DNA from: Caulobacter rhizosphaerae
GTDB lineage: Bacteria; Pseudomonadota; Alphaproteobacteria; Caulobacterales; Caulobacteraceae
DNA length: 64,000 nt
Assembly: GCF_010977555.1 (NCBI RefSeq)
Contig: NZ_CP048815.1
Span: forward strand, 992,001 to 1,056,000
Reading direction: 5' to 3'
Shown: piece after piece, positions 24,802 through 33,328 of the stretch
Layout: the number at the start of each line of letters is the position of its first letter
How positions within the stretch are numbered: the first letter of the stretch is position 1
Position numbers and translations under genes: made by a program
The notes under the pieces: model-generated
What the model was told of the DNA's origin: nothing
What the model saw: the letters and a program-made list of their open reading frames with translations, nothing else
Databases searched by the model: none

Positions 24802-26957
24802 GCCGCGTTCCTCCGGCCGGACAGGACCCAGCCGCCGGCCCCGAGCAGGCCGCCCAGCGCCAGCAGGCCCAGGCCCACCATGACCAGCAGCGGGCCGTCC
24901 GTGGCGGTCTGCGGCAGGTCCAGGCCAGCGACCTGCTGGTCGGCGTCCGCGTCGGCCTGGCCGTCCGCGCCGGGGTGGCGGGCCCCGCCGAACAGGACGT
25001 CGAAGTCCCAGCCGGCCGGCAGGTTCAGCGGCAGGTCGGCGCGGGTCAGCGGCGCGTCGGCCGGGCGGGAAGGGGTCTTGTCGACGGCCACCAGGCTGGT
25101 CTGGCTGGTCACCAGCTGGTGATCCAGGCCCAGCTTCAGCACCCGGGCGTCGGCGTCTTCCTCGCTGATCTGGGCCAGGCTGCGGGCCACCTCGGCGTCG
25201 GTGACCTTGCGGCGGGCCCACAGCTTGGAGATCCCCTTGCCCGCCTCGGCGTCCTTCAGCGGGATCCGGGTCTCCCAGGGCTTGCCGTCGATCATGCCGC
25301 TGATCCGCAGGACGCCCTTCATGGCGCCCACCCGGGCGGCCACGGTGATCGGCTCGCCGCGATAGAGGTCGGGCAGGACGGCCGGGGCCAGGTCGACCTC
25401 GGCGCCTTCGAACGTCACGGCCAGGTTGGTCGCCACGGGGCTTTCCAGCTTGTCGAACAGCTGGCGCATGGCGCCCTCGACACCGTCGGTCGAGCCGATG
25501 TGGGTGAAGGTCCCCCGGCCCAGTTCGGCGGCGCGGCTCATCAGATAGGTGTTGGGGGCCGAACCGATGCCGACCATGAACACCCGCGAGCGGCCGCGAT
25601 TGGCGCTGATCGTGTCGAACAGGCCCTGCTCGTCGCCGATCGCGCCATCGGTCAGGAACACCACCTGGCGGACCCGGCCGGTCTCGCCGGCGTGGTCGTC
25701 CTTGAGGGCGGCGGCCATGGCCGGGATCATCTCGGTGCCGCCGTCGGCGTCGAGGCTGGCGACATAGTCCTGAGCCTTGGCCAGGTGGGCGGCGTCGGCC
25801 GAGACGGCGCTGGGGAACAGCACGGTGACGGTGTCGTCGAAGCGCACGACGTTGAAGCGGTCGCCCGGCTTCAGGTGGGCCAGGCCGTAGGCCAGGCTGG
25901 CCTTGGCCTGCTGCATGGACTCCCCGCCCATCGAGCCGGAATTGTCGATCACGAAGACGATGTCTCGCGGGGCCGGCGTCGTCGCGCGGGCGGCGATCGG
26001 CGGGGTCAGCTGGGCCAGGACGTAGTCGTCGCCGGCCACCTTCTCGTGGAACAGGCCCACGGCCGGGGCGGTCAGGGGGGCGGCGCGCCAGGTCAGGACG
26101 AAGTCGCGGTCGGCGGGGACCTGGCCGCTGGCCAGGGTGATCCGCTTGCCGCCACGCTCGTCGCGCACGTCCAGGGCGTGGGTGGCGCTGGACACGCCGG
26201 CCAGGGGGAAGCCGGCCCGCAGGTGGACGGTGATGGTCACCGGGTTGATCTTGCCGTGGACCCGCGGATCAACGACCGGCGCCGCGGCGTCGGGGGCGGC
26301 CGGCGCGCCGGGCGAGGTGTAGCGCGGCGCCACGACCAGGGGGACGCGCAGCGAATAGTCGCCGGCCGAGACCGCGACGGGCGCCTGGTATTCGATCTGC
26401 ACCAGCACCGTCTCGCCAGGCGCGACATTGGCGACCGAGTTGGTGAACATGTTGGGCCGGCCCTGCTCGACCAGGGCGGCCTTCTTGCCCTGGGCCTTGG
26501 CCGCGTCATAGATCGCCTGGGCCTCGGCCTTCTTCTTGATCTCGCCGACGATGACCTTGTTGCCGACCACCATCTTCAGGGTGTCGACGCCCCCGTCGTC
26601 GGGCAGGGGATAGACATAGACCGCCTCGACCCAGTGGCCGGTGTCGTTGCGAAAGGCCTGGGTGACGCGGGTGCGCACGGTCAGGCCGCTGACGGTCATG
26701 TCGATGTCGGTTCCCAGCCGCACGGCCTCGACCACCTGGTCGCCGCCTTTGGCGCGCATCATCAGGGCGCCGGAGGTCACGTCGCCCGGCTCGGCGGCGA
26801 AACTCTCCCGGCAGAACACCAGGGCGGCCAGAACGGCCAGCACCAGCATCAATCCGGCCGCGCCGCGATGCAGGGCGAGGTTGGCCAGGGCGATGACGCG
26901 GGGCCCGAAGCGGTTCTGGGACGGACCACGGGACGCGCCGACGTCGGAAGCGGGCAT
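24798..26957 (-). CDS. Marine-proteobacterial-type sortase target protein (VIT and vWA domains)
   Basis: The 719-residue protein has an N-terminal hydrophobic segment (about 35-52), a VIT domain (about 60-200: VSGLTVRTRVTQAFRNDTGHWVEAVYVYPLP), and a vWA domain (about 335-500) with MIDAS DNSGSMG. The C-terminus holds the sorting signal LPQTATDG, a hydrophobic helix and an RR tail. It is the dedicated substrate of the class GN sortase encoded just downstream and overlapping by 4 bases. The protein would be exposed in the periplasm or on the surface, with adhesion-like roles likely. A divergent HTH regulator gene lies 183 bases upstream. Confidence 0.93.
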   Translation of the reverse strand: MPASDVGASRGPSQNRFGPRVIALANLALHRGAAGLMLVLAVLAALVFCRESFAAEPGDVTSGALMMRAKGGDQVVEAVRLGTDIDMTVSGLTVRTRVTQAFRNDTGHWVEAVYVYPLPDDGGVDTLKMVVGNKVIVGEIKKKAEAQAIYDAAKAQGKKAALVEQGRPNMFTNSVANVAPGETVLVQIEYQAPVAVSAGDYSLRVPLVVAPRYTSPGAPAAPDAAAPVVDPRVHGKINPVTITVHLRAGFPLAGVSSATHALDVRDERGGKRITLASGQVPADRDFVLTWRAAPLTAPAVGLFHEKVAGDDYVLAQLTPPIAARATTPAPRDIVFVIDNSGSMGGESMQQAKASLAYGLAHLKPGDRFNVVRFDDTVTVLFPSAVSADAAHLAKAQDYVASLDADGGTEMIPAMAAALKDDHAGETGRVRQVVFLTDGAIGDEQGLFDTISANRGRSRVFMVGIGSAPNTYLMSRAAELGRGTFTHIGSTDGVEGAMRQLFDKLESPVATNLAVTFEGAEVDLAPAVLPDLYRGEPITVAARVGAMKGVLRISGMIDGKPWETRIPLKDAEAGKGISKLWARRKVTDAEVARSLAQISEEDADARVLKLGLDHQLVTSQTSLVAVDKTPSRPADAPLTRADLPLNLPAGWDFDVLFGGARHPGADGQADADADQQVAGLDLPQTATDGPLLVMVGLGLLALGGLLGAGGWVLSGRRNAA

Positions 26958-27123
26958 GGGAAGATCTCCTCATCTCGAAAGCGAGAGATCTCTCTTGTCT
27001 TCACACGGGGCGCCGGCCGCGAGCCTCATGATCTGCATAGTTCGTGCGGAAGCCGTGCAGATCCTCCGGTCGAAGCCTTGCAGGGTCCGGCGCTGTGCCG
27101 CAGTGTGCGGAAATGTGCGGATT

Positions 27124-27138
27124 CGTCAGGACCTGACG
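27124..27138. promoter_or_regulatory. CGTCAGG-A-CCTGACG palindrome in the divergent promoter region
   Basis: Perfect 7+1+7 inverted repeat ending 2 bases before the ATG of the HTH regulator. In the same gap the sequence TGTGCGGA/CGTGCGGA occurs three times as direct repeats (about 27050-27120). Both could be binding sites of the regulator. Confidence 0.4.
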
Positions 27139-27140
27139 CG

Positions 27141-27905
27141 ATGACCCTGGCTCCGGCGGAAGCCGACCTCTCGACCGAACTGAGCCAGGCCATCGCCGCG
27201 CGGGTGCGCGAGGAGCTGGCGCGCCGGCGCCTGTCGCGCCAAGCCCTGGCCGACCTGGCCAAGATCAGCATCTCAACCTTGGAAAAGGCGCTGGCCGGCC
27301 GGCGGCCGTTCACCCTGGCCACGACGATCCGGCTGGAGGAGGCGCTGGGCGCCTCCCTGCGCGCGCCGGTCCGCGCCGCCGCCGCGCCGTCGCCGACGGG
27401 CCTGGCGCCCGAGGCCCTGGGCGCCTATTCGCGCACCGCCGTCGCCTGGCTGGAGGGCCAGTATGTCACCCTGCGACCCTCGTTCGAGGATCCCAAGGCG
27501 GTCTATGCCTACCGCACAGAGATCGCCTGGGACGAGGCCTCGTCCAGCCTGGCGTTCCGCGAGGCGGCGCGCGAGGACGCCGACTTCACCCAGAAGGGCG
27601 CGGTGTCGCTGTCCAACCAGTCGGGCCACACCTACCTGATCACCAACGAGCAGGGGCAGTTCCGGCTGGTGGTCCTGGGCCGGCCGGCGATCGGCGGCGA
27701 GATGTACGGCCTGCTGACCACCCTGCAGGCCGGCCAGGGCAGCCATCTGACTCCGGCGGCGGCCCCGATCGCCTTCGTGCCGCTGCGCCGCGTCGACGAC
27801 CCGCGCTTCGGCCGCATCGCGCCGGGGACCAGCCACTACGACCTCTATCGCGCCACCCTGGCCCGGGTGACCGACAAGGGCTTCGCGCGGTTCTTCGCGG
27901 GCTGA
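27141..27905 (+). CDS. XRE-family transcriptional regulator with C-terminal sensor-like domain
   Basis: The 254-residue protein has an N-terminal HTH (about 21-60: RVREELARRRLSRQALADLAKISISTLEKALAGRRPF). After an Ala/Pro linker, residues 90-254 (AYSRTAVAWLEGQYVTLRPSFEDP, SSLAFREAAREDADFTQKG, YLITNEQGQFRLVVLGRP) form an uncharacterised alpha/beta domain common to this XRE subgroup. The gene is divergent from the sortase/substrate unit, so it probably regulates it. The ATG at 27141 is chosen because frame and HTH distance fit. Confidence 0.85.
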   Translation: MTLAPAEADLSTELSQAIAARVREELARRRLSRQALADLAKISISTLEKALAGRRPFTLATTIRLEEALGASLRAPVRAAAAPSPTGLAPEALGAYSRTAVAWLEGQYVTLRPSFEDPKAVYAYRTEIAWDEASSSLAFREAAREDADFTQKGAVSLSNQSGHTYLITNEQGQFRLVVLGRPAIGGEMYGLLTTLQAGQGSHLTPAAAPIAFVPLRRVDDPRFGRIAPGTSHYDLYRATLARVTDKGFARFFAG

Positions 27906-27966
27906 GGCCGCGTCGGAAAATGCTCTAACGGTGGCCTGGACGCGCGCGGCGGGGTAACACCGGCCC

Positions 27967-28296
27967 ATGGCACGAACCAAGTTAAGCCCTGAATTCGAGA
28001 TCGAGGTCGGTGGAGAGCCCTATGTCTGGCGGCTTCATCGACTGCCCGGATGGTCCAGCGACGCCCCGGTGCGGCACGGCATGGCGATCGCCGTGCGGCA
28101 CCAGGAAGGCCAGCGCGAAGCCGTGGTAGAGTTCCCGCCGGGCCCGCAGCCGCGGTTCGGCGCGCCGCAACTGAAGGCTTCGCAGGTCCCCGTGAAGCTG
28201 GTGGCCAAGGCCATCGAGTCCGCCATCGCCGCGGGCTGGGAGCCGATGTCGCGCGGCAAGACGGTCGCCATCGTCGTGGACGCGACCGGCGCCTGA
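27967..28296 (+). CDS. Conserved small protein of unknown function (109 aa)
   Basis: It begins MARTKLSPEFEIEVGGEPYVW and continues with strands such as GMAIAVRHQEGQREAVVEFPPG and a C-terminal helix (PVKLVAKAIESAIAAGWEP) followed by SRGKTVAIVVD. No signal peptide or known motif. It lies 61 bases after the XRE regulator gene on the same strand and converges with the PRC-barrel gene. I do not recognise a function. Confidence 0.75.
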   Translation: MARTKLSPEFEIEVGGEPYVWRLHRLPGWSSDAPVRHGMAIAVRHQEGQREAVVEFPPGPQPRFGAPQLKASQVPVKLVAKAIESAIAAGWEPMSRGKTVAIVVDATGA

Positions 28297-28307
28297 GGCG
28301 GCGGCCC

Positions 28308-28652
28308 CTAGACCCCGCCCTCGAAGAACCGCTCCACCTGGCCGCCCCAGCCGTAGGTGGCGCTGTTGAGCTGGTCGCGGTCGTAGGCCGGGACCTCCTT
28401 GAAGCGGTCCTTGGTCAGGTCGGCCACATAGGCCTCGTCCTTGTCGTCCCAGGTCAGCAGGCGCCAGGGCAGAGGCCGGAACTTGCCGCCGGCGGCGAAC
28501 AGCCCGGCCGGCTCGACGGCGACGTAGCGGACGATGCCGGCGTCGCGGTCGACGAACAGTTCGCGGATCACGCCCAGCTTGTGGCCGCCGGCGTCCTTGA
28601 TCTTCAGCCCGACCAGGGCGGCGCTCTTCACCAGGCGATCATCGAGGCTCAT
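28308..28652 (-). CDS. PRC-barrel domain protein
   Basis: From the ATG at 28652, preceded by GGAAG, the product is 114 residues. The PRC-barrel fits from residue 9: ALVGLKIKDAGGHKLGVIRELFVDRDAGIVRYVAVEP, then RPLPWRLLTWDDKDEAYVADLTKD. PRC-barrel proteins occur in photosynthetic reaction centre H subunits, RimM and many small stress or storage proteins. It is encoded alone, converging with the 109-residue gene. The specific role is unknown. Confidence 0.85.
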   Translation of the reverse strand: MSLDDRLVKSAALVGLKIKDAGGHKLGVIRELFVDRDAGIVRYVAVEPAGLFAAGGKFRPLPWRLLTWDDKDEAYVADLTKDRFKEVPAYDRDQLNSATYGWGGQVERFFEGGV

Positions 28653-28774
28653 GGGGGTCTTCCTTGGTTGGTCCGCAAGCAAACGCGGCCACGACGCGGA
28701 TTGATCCCGGATTAGACCTTGGTCGGTCTTGCCAGGCTGCTCGCCTTGCGGCGGGGGGAAGGCCGATCTATGCC

Positions 28775-28788
28775 CGTTACCGCTACCG
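28775..28788. promoter_or_regulatory. Possible LacI-type (XylR-like) operator
   Basis: CGTTACCGCTACCG fits the GNTANCGNTANC pattern I recall for xylose-regulated genes in Caulobacter, with mismatches only at the outer bases. It lies 47 bases before the MFS start codon, followed by a GH43 xylosidase gene. Confidence 0.4.
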
Positions 28789-28834
28789 TTGCGGTGAGGC
28801 CGCCGCTACAGCAGGCGGAGCCGGGGAGAGACGC

Positions 28835-30130
28835 ATGAACGGCAAGATCGGGGCCCTGCGCTGGTGGATGATCGGCCTGGTGATGCTGGGCGCCGTGCTC
28901 AACTACCTGACCCGCAGCACCCTGGGCGTCGCGGCCCCGACCGTGCTGGCCGACCTGCACATCGGCCCCAAGGAATATTCCTGGATCACCGGCGCCTTCC
29001 AGCTGGGGGTCATGCTGCAACCGCTGTGCGGCTATGTGCTGGACTCCATCGGCCTGAAGCTGGGTTTCGCCCTGTTCGCCACCGCCTGGTCGCTGATCAC
29101 CATGGCCCACGGCCTGGCCGGAAACTGGCAGGCGCTGCTGGGCCTGCGCGGGGCCCTCGGCGTGGCCGAGGGTTGCGCGCAACCGGCCGGCATGAAGGCG
29201 GTGGCGACCTGGTTTCCCGCCCGGGAGCGCGGCCTGGCCGGGGGAGCCTTCAACATCGGCGCCTCGATGGGCTCGGTGCTGGCGCCGCCGCTGGTGGCCT
29301 GGTCGATCCTGGTCTGGAACTGGCGGGCGGCATTCCTGGTGGCCGGGGCGCTGGGCCTGGCCTGGGTGGCGCTGTGGCTGCTGGCCTACCAGTCGCCGGA
29401 CAAGCACAAGGCGCTGTCCGACGCCGAGCGCGACCTGATCGCCGCGGGCCAGGAGGCCCACCTGGAGGACGCCGGAACCCCGCCCTCGCTGCTGAGCCTG
29501 CTGGCCCGCCGCAACTTCTGGGGCATAGCCCTGCCCAGGTTCCTGGCCGACCCCACCTGGGGCACGCTGTCGTTCTGGATCCCGCTGTACCTGACCACGG
29601 TCCGGCATTTCGACCTCAAGCAGATCGCCCTGTTCGCCTGGCTGCCGTTCGTGGCCGCCGACATCGGCTGCCTGTTCGGGCCGGCCGTGGTGCTGTTCCT
29701 GCAGAAGCGCGGGGTCAGCCTGGTCAACGCCCGGCGCGGAGCCTTCACCCTGGGGGCGGTGCTGATGACCGGCATGATGTTCGTCGGCCGGGTCGAGAGC
29801 CCCTATGCGGCCATCGCCCTGCTGTGCCTGGGCGGCTTCGCCCACCAGACCCTCTCGGTGACGGTGATCACCCTGTCGTCGGACCTGTTCCGCAAGAACC
29901 AGGTGGCGACCGTGGCCGGCATGGCCGGCTTCTTCGCCAATCTGGGGGTGCTGGTCTTCTCGCTGCTGATCGGCGGCCTGGTGGCCAGCGTCGGCTATGA
30001 TCCGTTCTTCGTCGCCCTGGGCGTGCTGGACCTGGCCGGCGCCGTCCTGCTCTGGACCCTGGTCCGCGATCCCGCCATCACCTCTCCTGGGCCGCCGAAC
30101 ACCAGGCCCGTCACCGTTCCGGCCCCGTAG
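28835..30130 (+). CDS. MFS transporter, hexuronate/sugar-acid (ACS) family
   Basis: The ATG at 28835 follows GGGGAGAG and gives 431 residues with about 12 membrane segments. The N-terminus has LNYLTRSTLGVAAPTVLADL and the loop motif GYVLDSIGLKLGFALFATAWS, typical of the anion:cation symporter family (ExuT-like). The middle has FPARERGLAGGAFNIGASMG. Such carriers import hexuronates or related sugar acids. It precedes the GH43 gene by 4 bases in one operon, so it likely brings in products of xylan side-chain or arabinoxylan breakdown. Confidence 0.9.
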   Translation: MNGKIGALRWWMIGLVMLGAVLNYLTRSTLGVAAPTVLADLHIGPKEYSWITGAFQLGVMLQPLCGYVLDSIGLKLGFALFATAWSLITMAHGLAGNWQALLGLRGALGVAEGCAQPAGMKAVATWFPARERGLAGGAFNIGASMGSVLAPPLVAWSILVWNWRAAFLVAGALGLAWVALWLLAYQSPDKHKALSDAERDLIAAGQEAHLEDAGTPPSLLSLLARRNFWGIALPRFLADPTWGTLSFWIPLYLTTVRHFDLKQIALFAWLPFVAADIGCLFGPAVVLFLQKRGVSLVNARRGAFTLGAVLMTGMMFVGRVESPYAAIALLCLGGFAHQTLSVTVITLSSDLFRKNQVATVAGMAGFFANLGVLVFSLLIGGLVASVGYDPFFVALGVLDLAGAVLLWTLVRDPAITSPGPPNTRPVTVPAP

Positions 30131-30134
30131 AACC

Positions 30135-31775
30135 ATGCCGCAAGACACGATCTCGAACCCGATCCTGCGGGGCTTCAATCCCGACCCGTCGATCGTCCGC
30201 GTCGGCGAGGACTACTATGTCGCCACCTCCACCTTCGAGTGGTTCCCCGGCGTGCAGATCCATCATTCGCGCGACCTGGTGAACTGGCGGCTGCTGACCC
30301 GGCCCCTGACCCGGCCCAGCCAGCTGAACATGCTGGGGGCGCCCGATGGCTGCGGGCTGTGGGCGCCGTGCCTGACCCATGCCGACGGCCGGTTCTGGCT
30401 GATCTACACCGACGTCAAGCGCTATGGCCGCACCACGGTGGGCGGGGCGTCGGGCGCGTCCCTGCGCGACTTCCACAACTACCTGGTCACCGCCGACGCC
30501 ATCGAGGGCCCATGGTCGGATCCGGTCTATCTCAACAGCAGCGGCTTCGACCCCTCGCTGTTCCATGACGACGACGGCCGCAAGTGGTTGCTGAACCAGC
30601 TGTGGGACCACCGGCCGGGCCGCAACCGCTTCGCCGGCATCGTGGCCCAGCAGTACGATCCTGCGGTCCAGGCGCTGGTCGGCGAGCGCAGGAACATCTT
30701 CCCCGGCACGGTGCTGGGCCTGACCGAGGCCCCGCACCTCTACAAGCGGAACGGCTGGTACCATCTGGTCACCGCCGAGGGCGGCACGGGGTTCGGCCAC
30801 GCGGTGACCATGGCCCGTTCGCGGACGCTGGAGGGCCCCTACGAGCTTCACCCCGACGGTCCGGTGCTGACCGCCCGCGACCGGCCGCACGCGGCGCTGC
30901 AGCGGGCCGGCCACGCCGACCTGGTCGAGACCCCCGACGGAACGACCTGGATGGCCTATCTGTGCGGTCGGCCGCTGCCCAACCGCGGCCGCTGCGTGCT
31001 GGGCCGAGAAACGGCGATCCAGCCGATGGTCTGGGGCGAGGACGGCTGGCTGCGCACCCGCGACGGCTCCGGCGATCCGGAACTGGCCCCGCCGTCTCCA
31101 GGGCTGCCGCCCGCGCCGTGGCCCGCCGCGCCCGAATGGGAGGACTTCGACGGCCCCGCCCTGCCGATCGACTTCCAGTGGCTGCGCTCGCCGTTTCCGG
31201 ACGAGCTGTTCAGCTTGGCGGCCCGCCCCGGCTGGCTGCGCCTGTACGGCCGCGAGACGATCGGCAGCCAATACCGCCAGGCCCTGGTCGCCCGCCGCCA
31301 GCAGGCGTTCTGCTACGGCGCCCGGACGGTGCTGGACTTCGCGCCCGAGCGCTTCCAGCAGGCGGCGGGGCTGGTCTGCTACTACGGGGCCAGCAAGTTC
31401 CACTACCTGTTCGTGTCGCGCGACGGCGAGCACGGCCGTCATCTGCAGGTGATGTCGGCCCTGCCCGACAGCCCCCAGGCCGACGCCTTCACCGCCCCGA
31501 TCCCGCTGCCGGACGCGGGCCTGGTCCACCTGCGGGTCGAGGTCGACTTCGAGCGCCTGCGCTTCGCCTACAGCCTGGATGGAGACCGGTGGACCTGGCT
31601 GCCCCAGGTGTTCGACGCCTCGATCCTGTCGGACGAAGCCACCGCCCCGGGGGCGCCCAACTTCACCGGCGCCTTCGTCGGCATGGCCTGCCAGGACCTG
31701 TCGGGCGCGGCCCGGCCGGCCGACTTCGACGGGTTCGGCTATGTGGAGCGAGGGTATCAGGCGAGCCTGGAGTGA
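30135..31775 (+). CDS. Glycoside hydrolase family 43 beta-xylosidase/arabinofuranosidase
   Basis: The 546-residue protein begins NPILRGFNPDPSIVRVGEDYYVATSTF, where the Asp of NPDPS is the general base of GH43. Later blocks are GSSGFDPSLFHDDDGRKWLL-type (SGFDPSLFHDDDG) and GLTEAPHLYKRNGWYHLVTAEGGT with the acid Glu. The C-terminal half is the beta-sandwich common in the GH43_11 group (FQWLRSPF, FSLAARPGWLRL, YYGASKFHYLFV). It has no signal peptide, so it acts in the cytoplasm on imported xylo-oligosaccharides. It follows the MFS gene by 4 bases. Confidence 0.92.
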   Translation: MPQDTISNPILRGFNPDPSIVRVGEDYYVATSTFEWFPGVQIHHSRDLVNWRLLTRPLTRPSQLNMLGAPDGCGLWAPCLTHADGRFWLIYTDVKRYGRTTVGGASGASLRDFHNYLVTADAIEGPWSDPVYLNSSGFDPSLFHDDDGRKWLLNQLWDHRPGRNRFAGIVAQQYDPAVQALVGERRNIFPGTVLGLTEAPHLYKRNGWYHLVTAEGGTGFGHAVTMARSRTLEGPYELHPDGPVLTARDRPHAALQRAGHADLVETPDGTTWMAYLCGRPLPNRGRCVLGRETAIQPMVWGEDGWLRTRDGSGDPELAPPSPGLPPAPWPAAPEWEDFDGPALPIDFQWLRSPFPDELFSLAARPGWLRLYGRETIGSQYRQALVARRQQAFCYGARTVLDFAPERFQQAAGLVCYYGASKFHYLFVSRDGEHGRHLQVMSALPDSPQADAFTAPIPLPDAGLVHLRVEVDFERLRFAYSLDGDRWTWLPQVFDASILSDEATAPGAPNFTGAFVGMACQDLSGAARPADFDGFGYVERGYQASLE

Positions 31776-31802
31776 GGGGGCTTCGCCCACCGCCCCAAAC
31801 AC

Positions 31803-31934
31803 CGTCATCCCGGGCCTTGTGCCCGGGACCCCTCTGTCCGCCGCAGGTGCAGCGGGGGGCGGTTCGCCAGCGAACCGCTTGCGCCTCCCGGGGAAGCTGA
31901 ACCAGGGGTCCCGGGCACACGGCCCGGGATGACG
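31803..31934. repeat. Long inverted repeat, TCATCCCGGGCC family
   Basis: CCGTCATCCCGGGCC at left and GGCCCGGGATGACGG at right, about 100 bases apart. Same family as 16220-16345. Confidence 0.8.
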
Positions 31935-32001
31935 GCTGAAAAGAGTAGGGCGAGAACCAAAGCCGTTGCCAATCGGACCGCGACGTTCAACTAAGAGCCC
32001 C

Positions 32002-32406
32002 ATGACCAAGCCCACCGTCCTCGTCGCCGCCGCCGCCCTGATCGATGTCGACGGCCGGGTGCTGATCTGCCAGCGGCCGAAGGGCAAGCAGTTGGCCGGG
32101 CTGTGGGAGTTTCCCGGCGGAAAGGTCGAGCCCGGCGAGACGCCTGAACAGTGCCTGATCCGCGAGTTGCATGAGGAACTGGACATCAGGGTCGCCCAGG
32201 CCTGCCTGGCGCCGTTCGTCTTCGCCTCGCACAGCTACGAGTCGTTCCACCTGCTCATGCCGCTGTACCTGCTGCGGCGCTGGGAGGGACGGGTGACCGC
32301 CAAGGAGCACGAGGCGCTGAAGTGGGTGAAGCCGGATCAGCTGGCGGACTATCCGATGCCGCCGGCCGACCTGCCGCTGATCGCCTGGCTGCGCGACCTG
32401 CTGTGA
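32002..32406 (+). CDS. mutT: Nudix hydrolase, MutT-type (8-oxo-dGTP diphosphatase)
   Basis: The 134-residue protein has the full Nudix box GGKVEPGETPEQCLIRELHEELD and the opening VAAAALIDVDGRVLICQRPKGKQLAGLWEFPGG typical of MutT. It hydrolyses 8-oxo-dGTP and so limits A:T to C:G mutation. The start ATG at 32002 is taken because the upstream frame is unlike MutT. It converges with the methyltransferase gene 7 bases beyond its stop. Confidence 0.9.
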   Translation: MTKPTVLVAAAALIDVDGRVLICQRPKGKQLAGLWEFPGGKVEPGETPEQCLIRELHEELDIRVAQACLAPFVFASHSYESFHLLMPLYLLRRWEGRVTAKEHEALKWVKPDQLADYPMPPADLPLIAWLRDLL

Positions 32407-32413
32407 AGCGGCC

Positions 32414-33328
32414 CTAACTCCCCGCCTTGTCGCCCGCCGACTGCTCCACCGAGCCCAGCGCGTCGGCCAGCCGCATCTTGGCCGAGCCGGGGCGCAGGGG
32501 CTTCTGCTGGCGCTCGTGCGGGGCCCAGCCCGTCACCGTGATGATCTCGAACGTGGCCGGCACCCGGCCGTCGGGCTCGGCGAAGCGCTGCTGGTAGATC
32601 TCCATCGCCCGCAACAGCACCGCGCGGCCCAGCGGCTTGCGCGAGCGGTCGACCAGCACGCTGGTCTCGCCCATGGCCCGCAGGTCCTTGAGCAGGGCGA
32701 TCGGGTGGGCGTAGCGCACCTTGACCCGGTCCTTGTCGGCCACCGGCAGGGCGAAGCCGGCCCGCTGCAGCAGGCCGGCGGCGTCCACCGTGTCGGCGAA
32801 CGGCGAGACGCGCGGGAAGGCGCCGCCGGTGATTTCGTCCTCGGCCGCCAGCAGGGCCTGGCGCAGTTCGGTCAGGGTGGCCCCGCCGAACAGGGCGCCG
32901 ACGAACAGGCCGTCGGGCTTCAGCGCCCGACGGATCTGGATCAGCGCCCCGACCAGGTCGTTGGTCCAGTGCAGGGCCAGGGTCGAGACCAGCAGGTCGA
33001 TCGTGGCGTCGCCGAACGGCAGGCGCTCCTCGTCGGCGACGATCCGCGTCCCCGCCCGGTCCGCCAGCATCCGCGCCGACAGGTCGGTCTCGATCAGCAG
33101 GCCGACCTTGGCGCGGGCGTCGCTGTCGGCCAGGGCCCGCGAGAAAGCGCCGTTTCGGCTTCCCAGGTCGACGGCCACCGGAAACTCCCGCAGGATCGCC
33201 TCCAGGCGCAGCACGGCGTCCTCGGCGGCGCGGGCCTTCAGGAAACCGGCGGCGTCGAAGCCGGGGGCGGCGCGGTCGAGGCGGGCGCGCAGCAGGGCGC
33301 GGTCGAAGAGCAGGGGGGCGTTCGTCAT
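32414..33328 (-). CDS. SAM-dependent methyltransferase, BioC/NDUFAF5-like
   Basis: The 304-residue protein begins APLLFDRALLRARLDRAAP and has a Rossmann methyltransferase core: VAVDLGSRNGAFSRAL as motif I, EERLPFGDATIDLLVSTLALHWTNDL and LKPDGLFVGALFGGATLTELRQAL. This matches the alphaproteobacterial relatives of NDUFAF5 (which in mitochondria acts on complex I) and of BioC. The substrate in bacteria is not settled. Its start codon overlaps that of comF on the other strand in CATG. Confidence 0.85.
   Translation of the reverse strand: MTNAPLLFDRALLRARLDRAAPGFDAAGFLKARAAEDAVLRLEAILREFPVAVDLGSRNGAFSRALADSDARAKVGLLIETDLSARMLADRAGTRIVADEERLPFGDATIDLLVSTLALHWTNDLVGALIQIRRALKPDGLFVGALFGGATLTELRQALLAAEDEITGGAFPRVSPFADTVDAAGLLQRAGFALPVADKDRVKVRYAHPIALLKDLRAMGETSVLVDRSRKPLGRAVLLRAMEIYQQRFAEPDGRVPATFEIITVTGWAPHERQQKPLRPGSAKMRLADALGSVEQSAGDKAGS

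Noticed and set aside
24975..27905. 976-codon plus-strand ORF reaching into the XRE regulator
   Set aside because: Only its last 254 codons are real; the first part is antisense to the sortase target gene.
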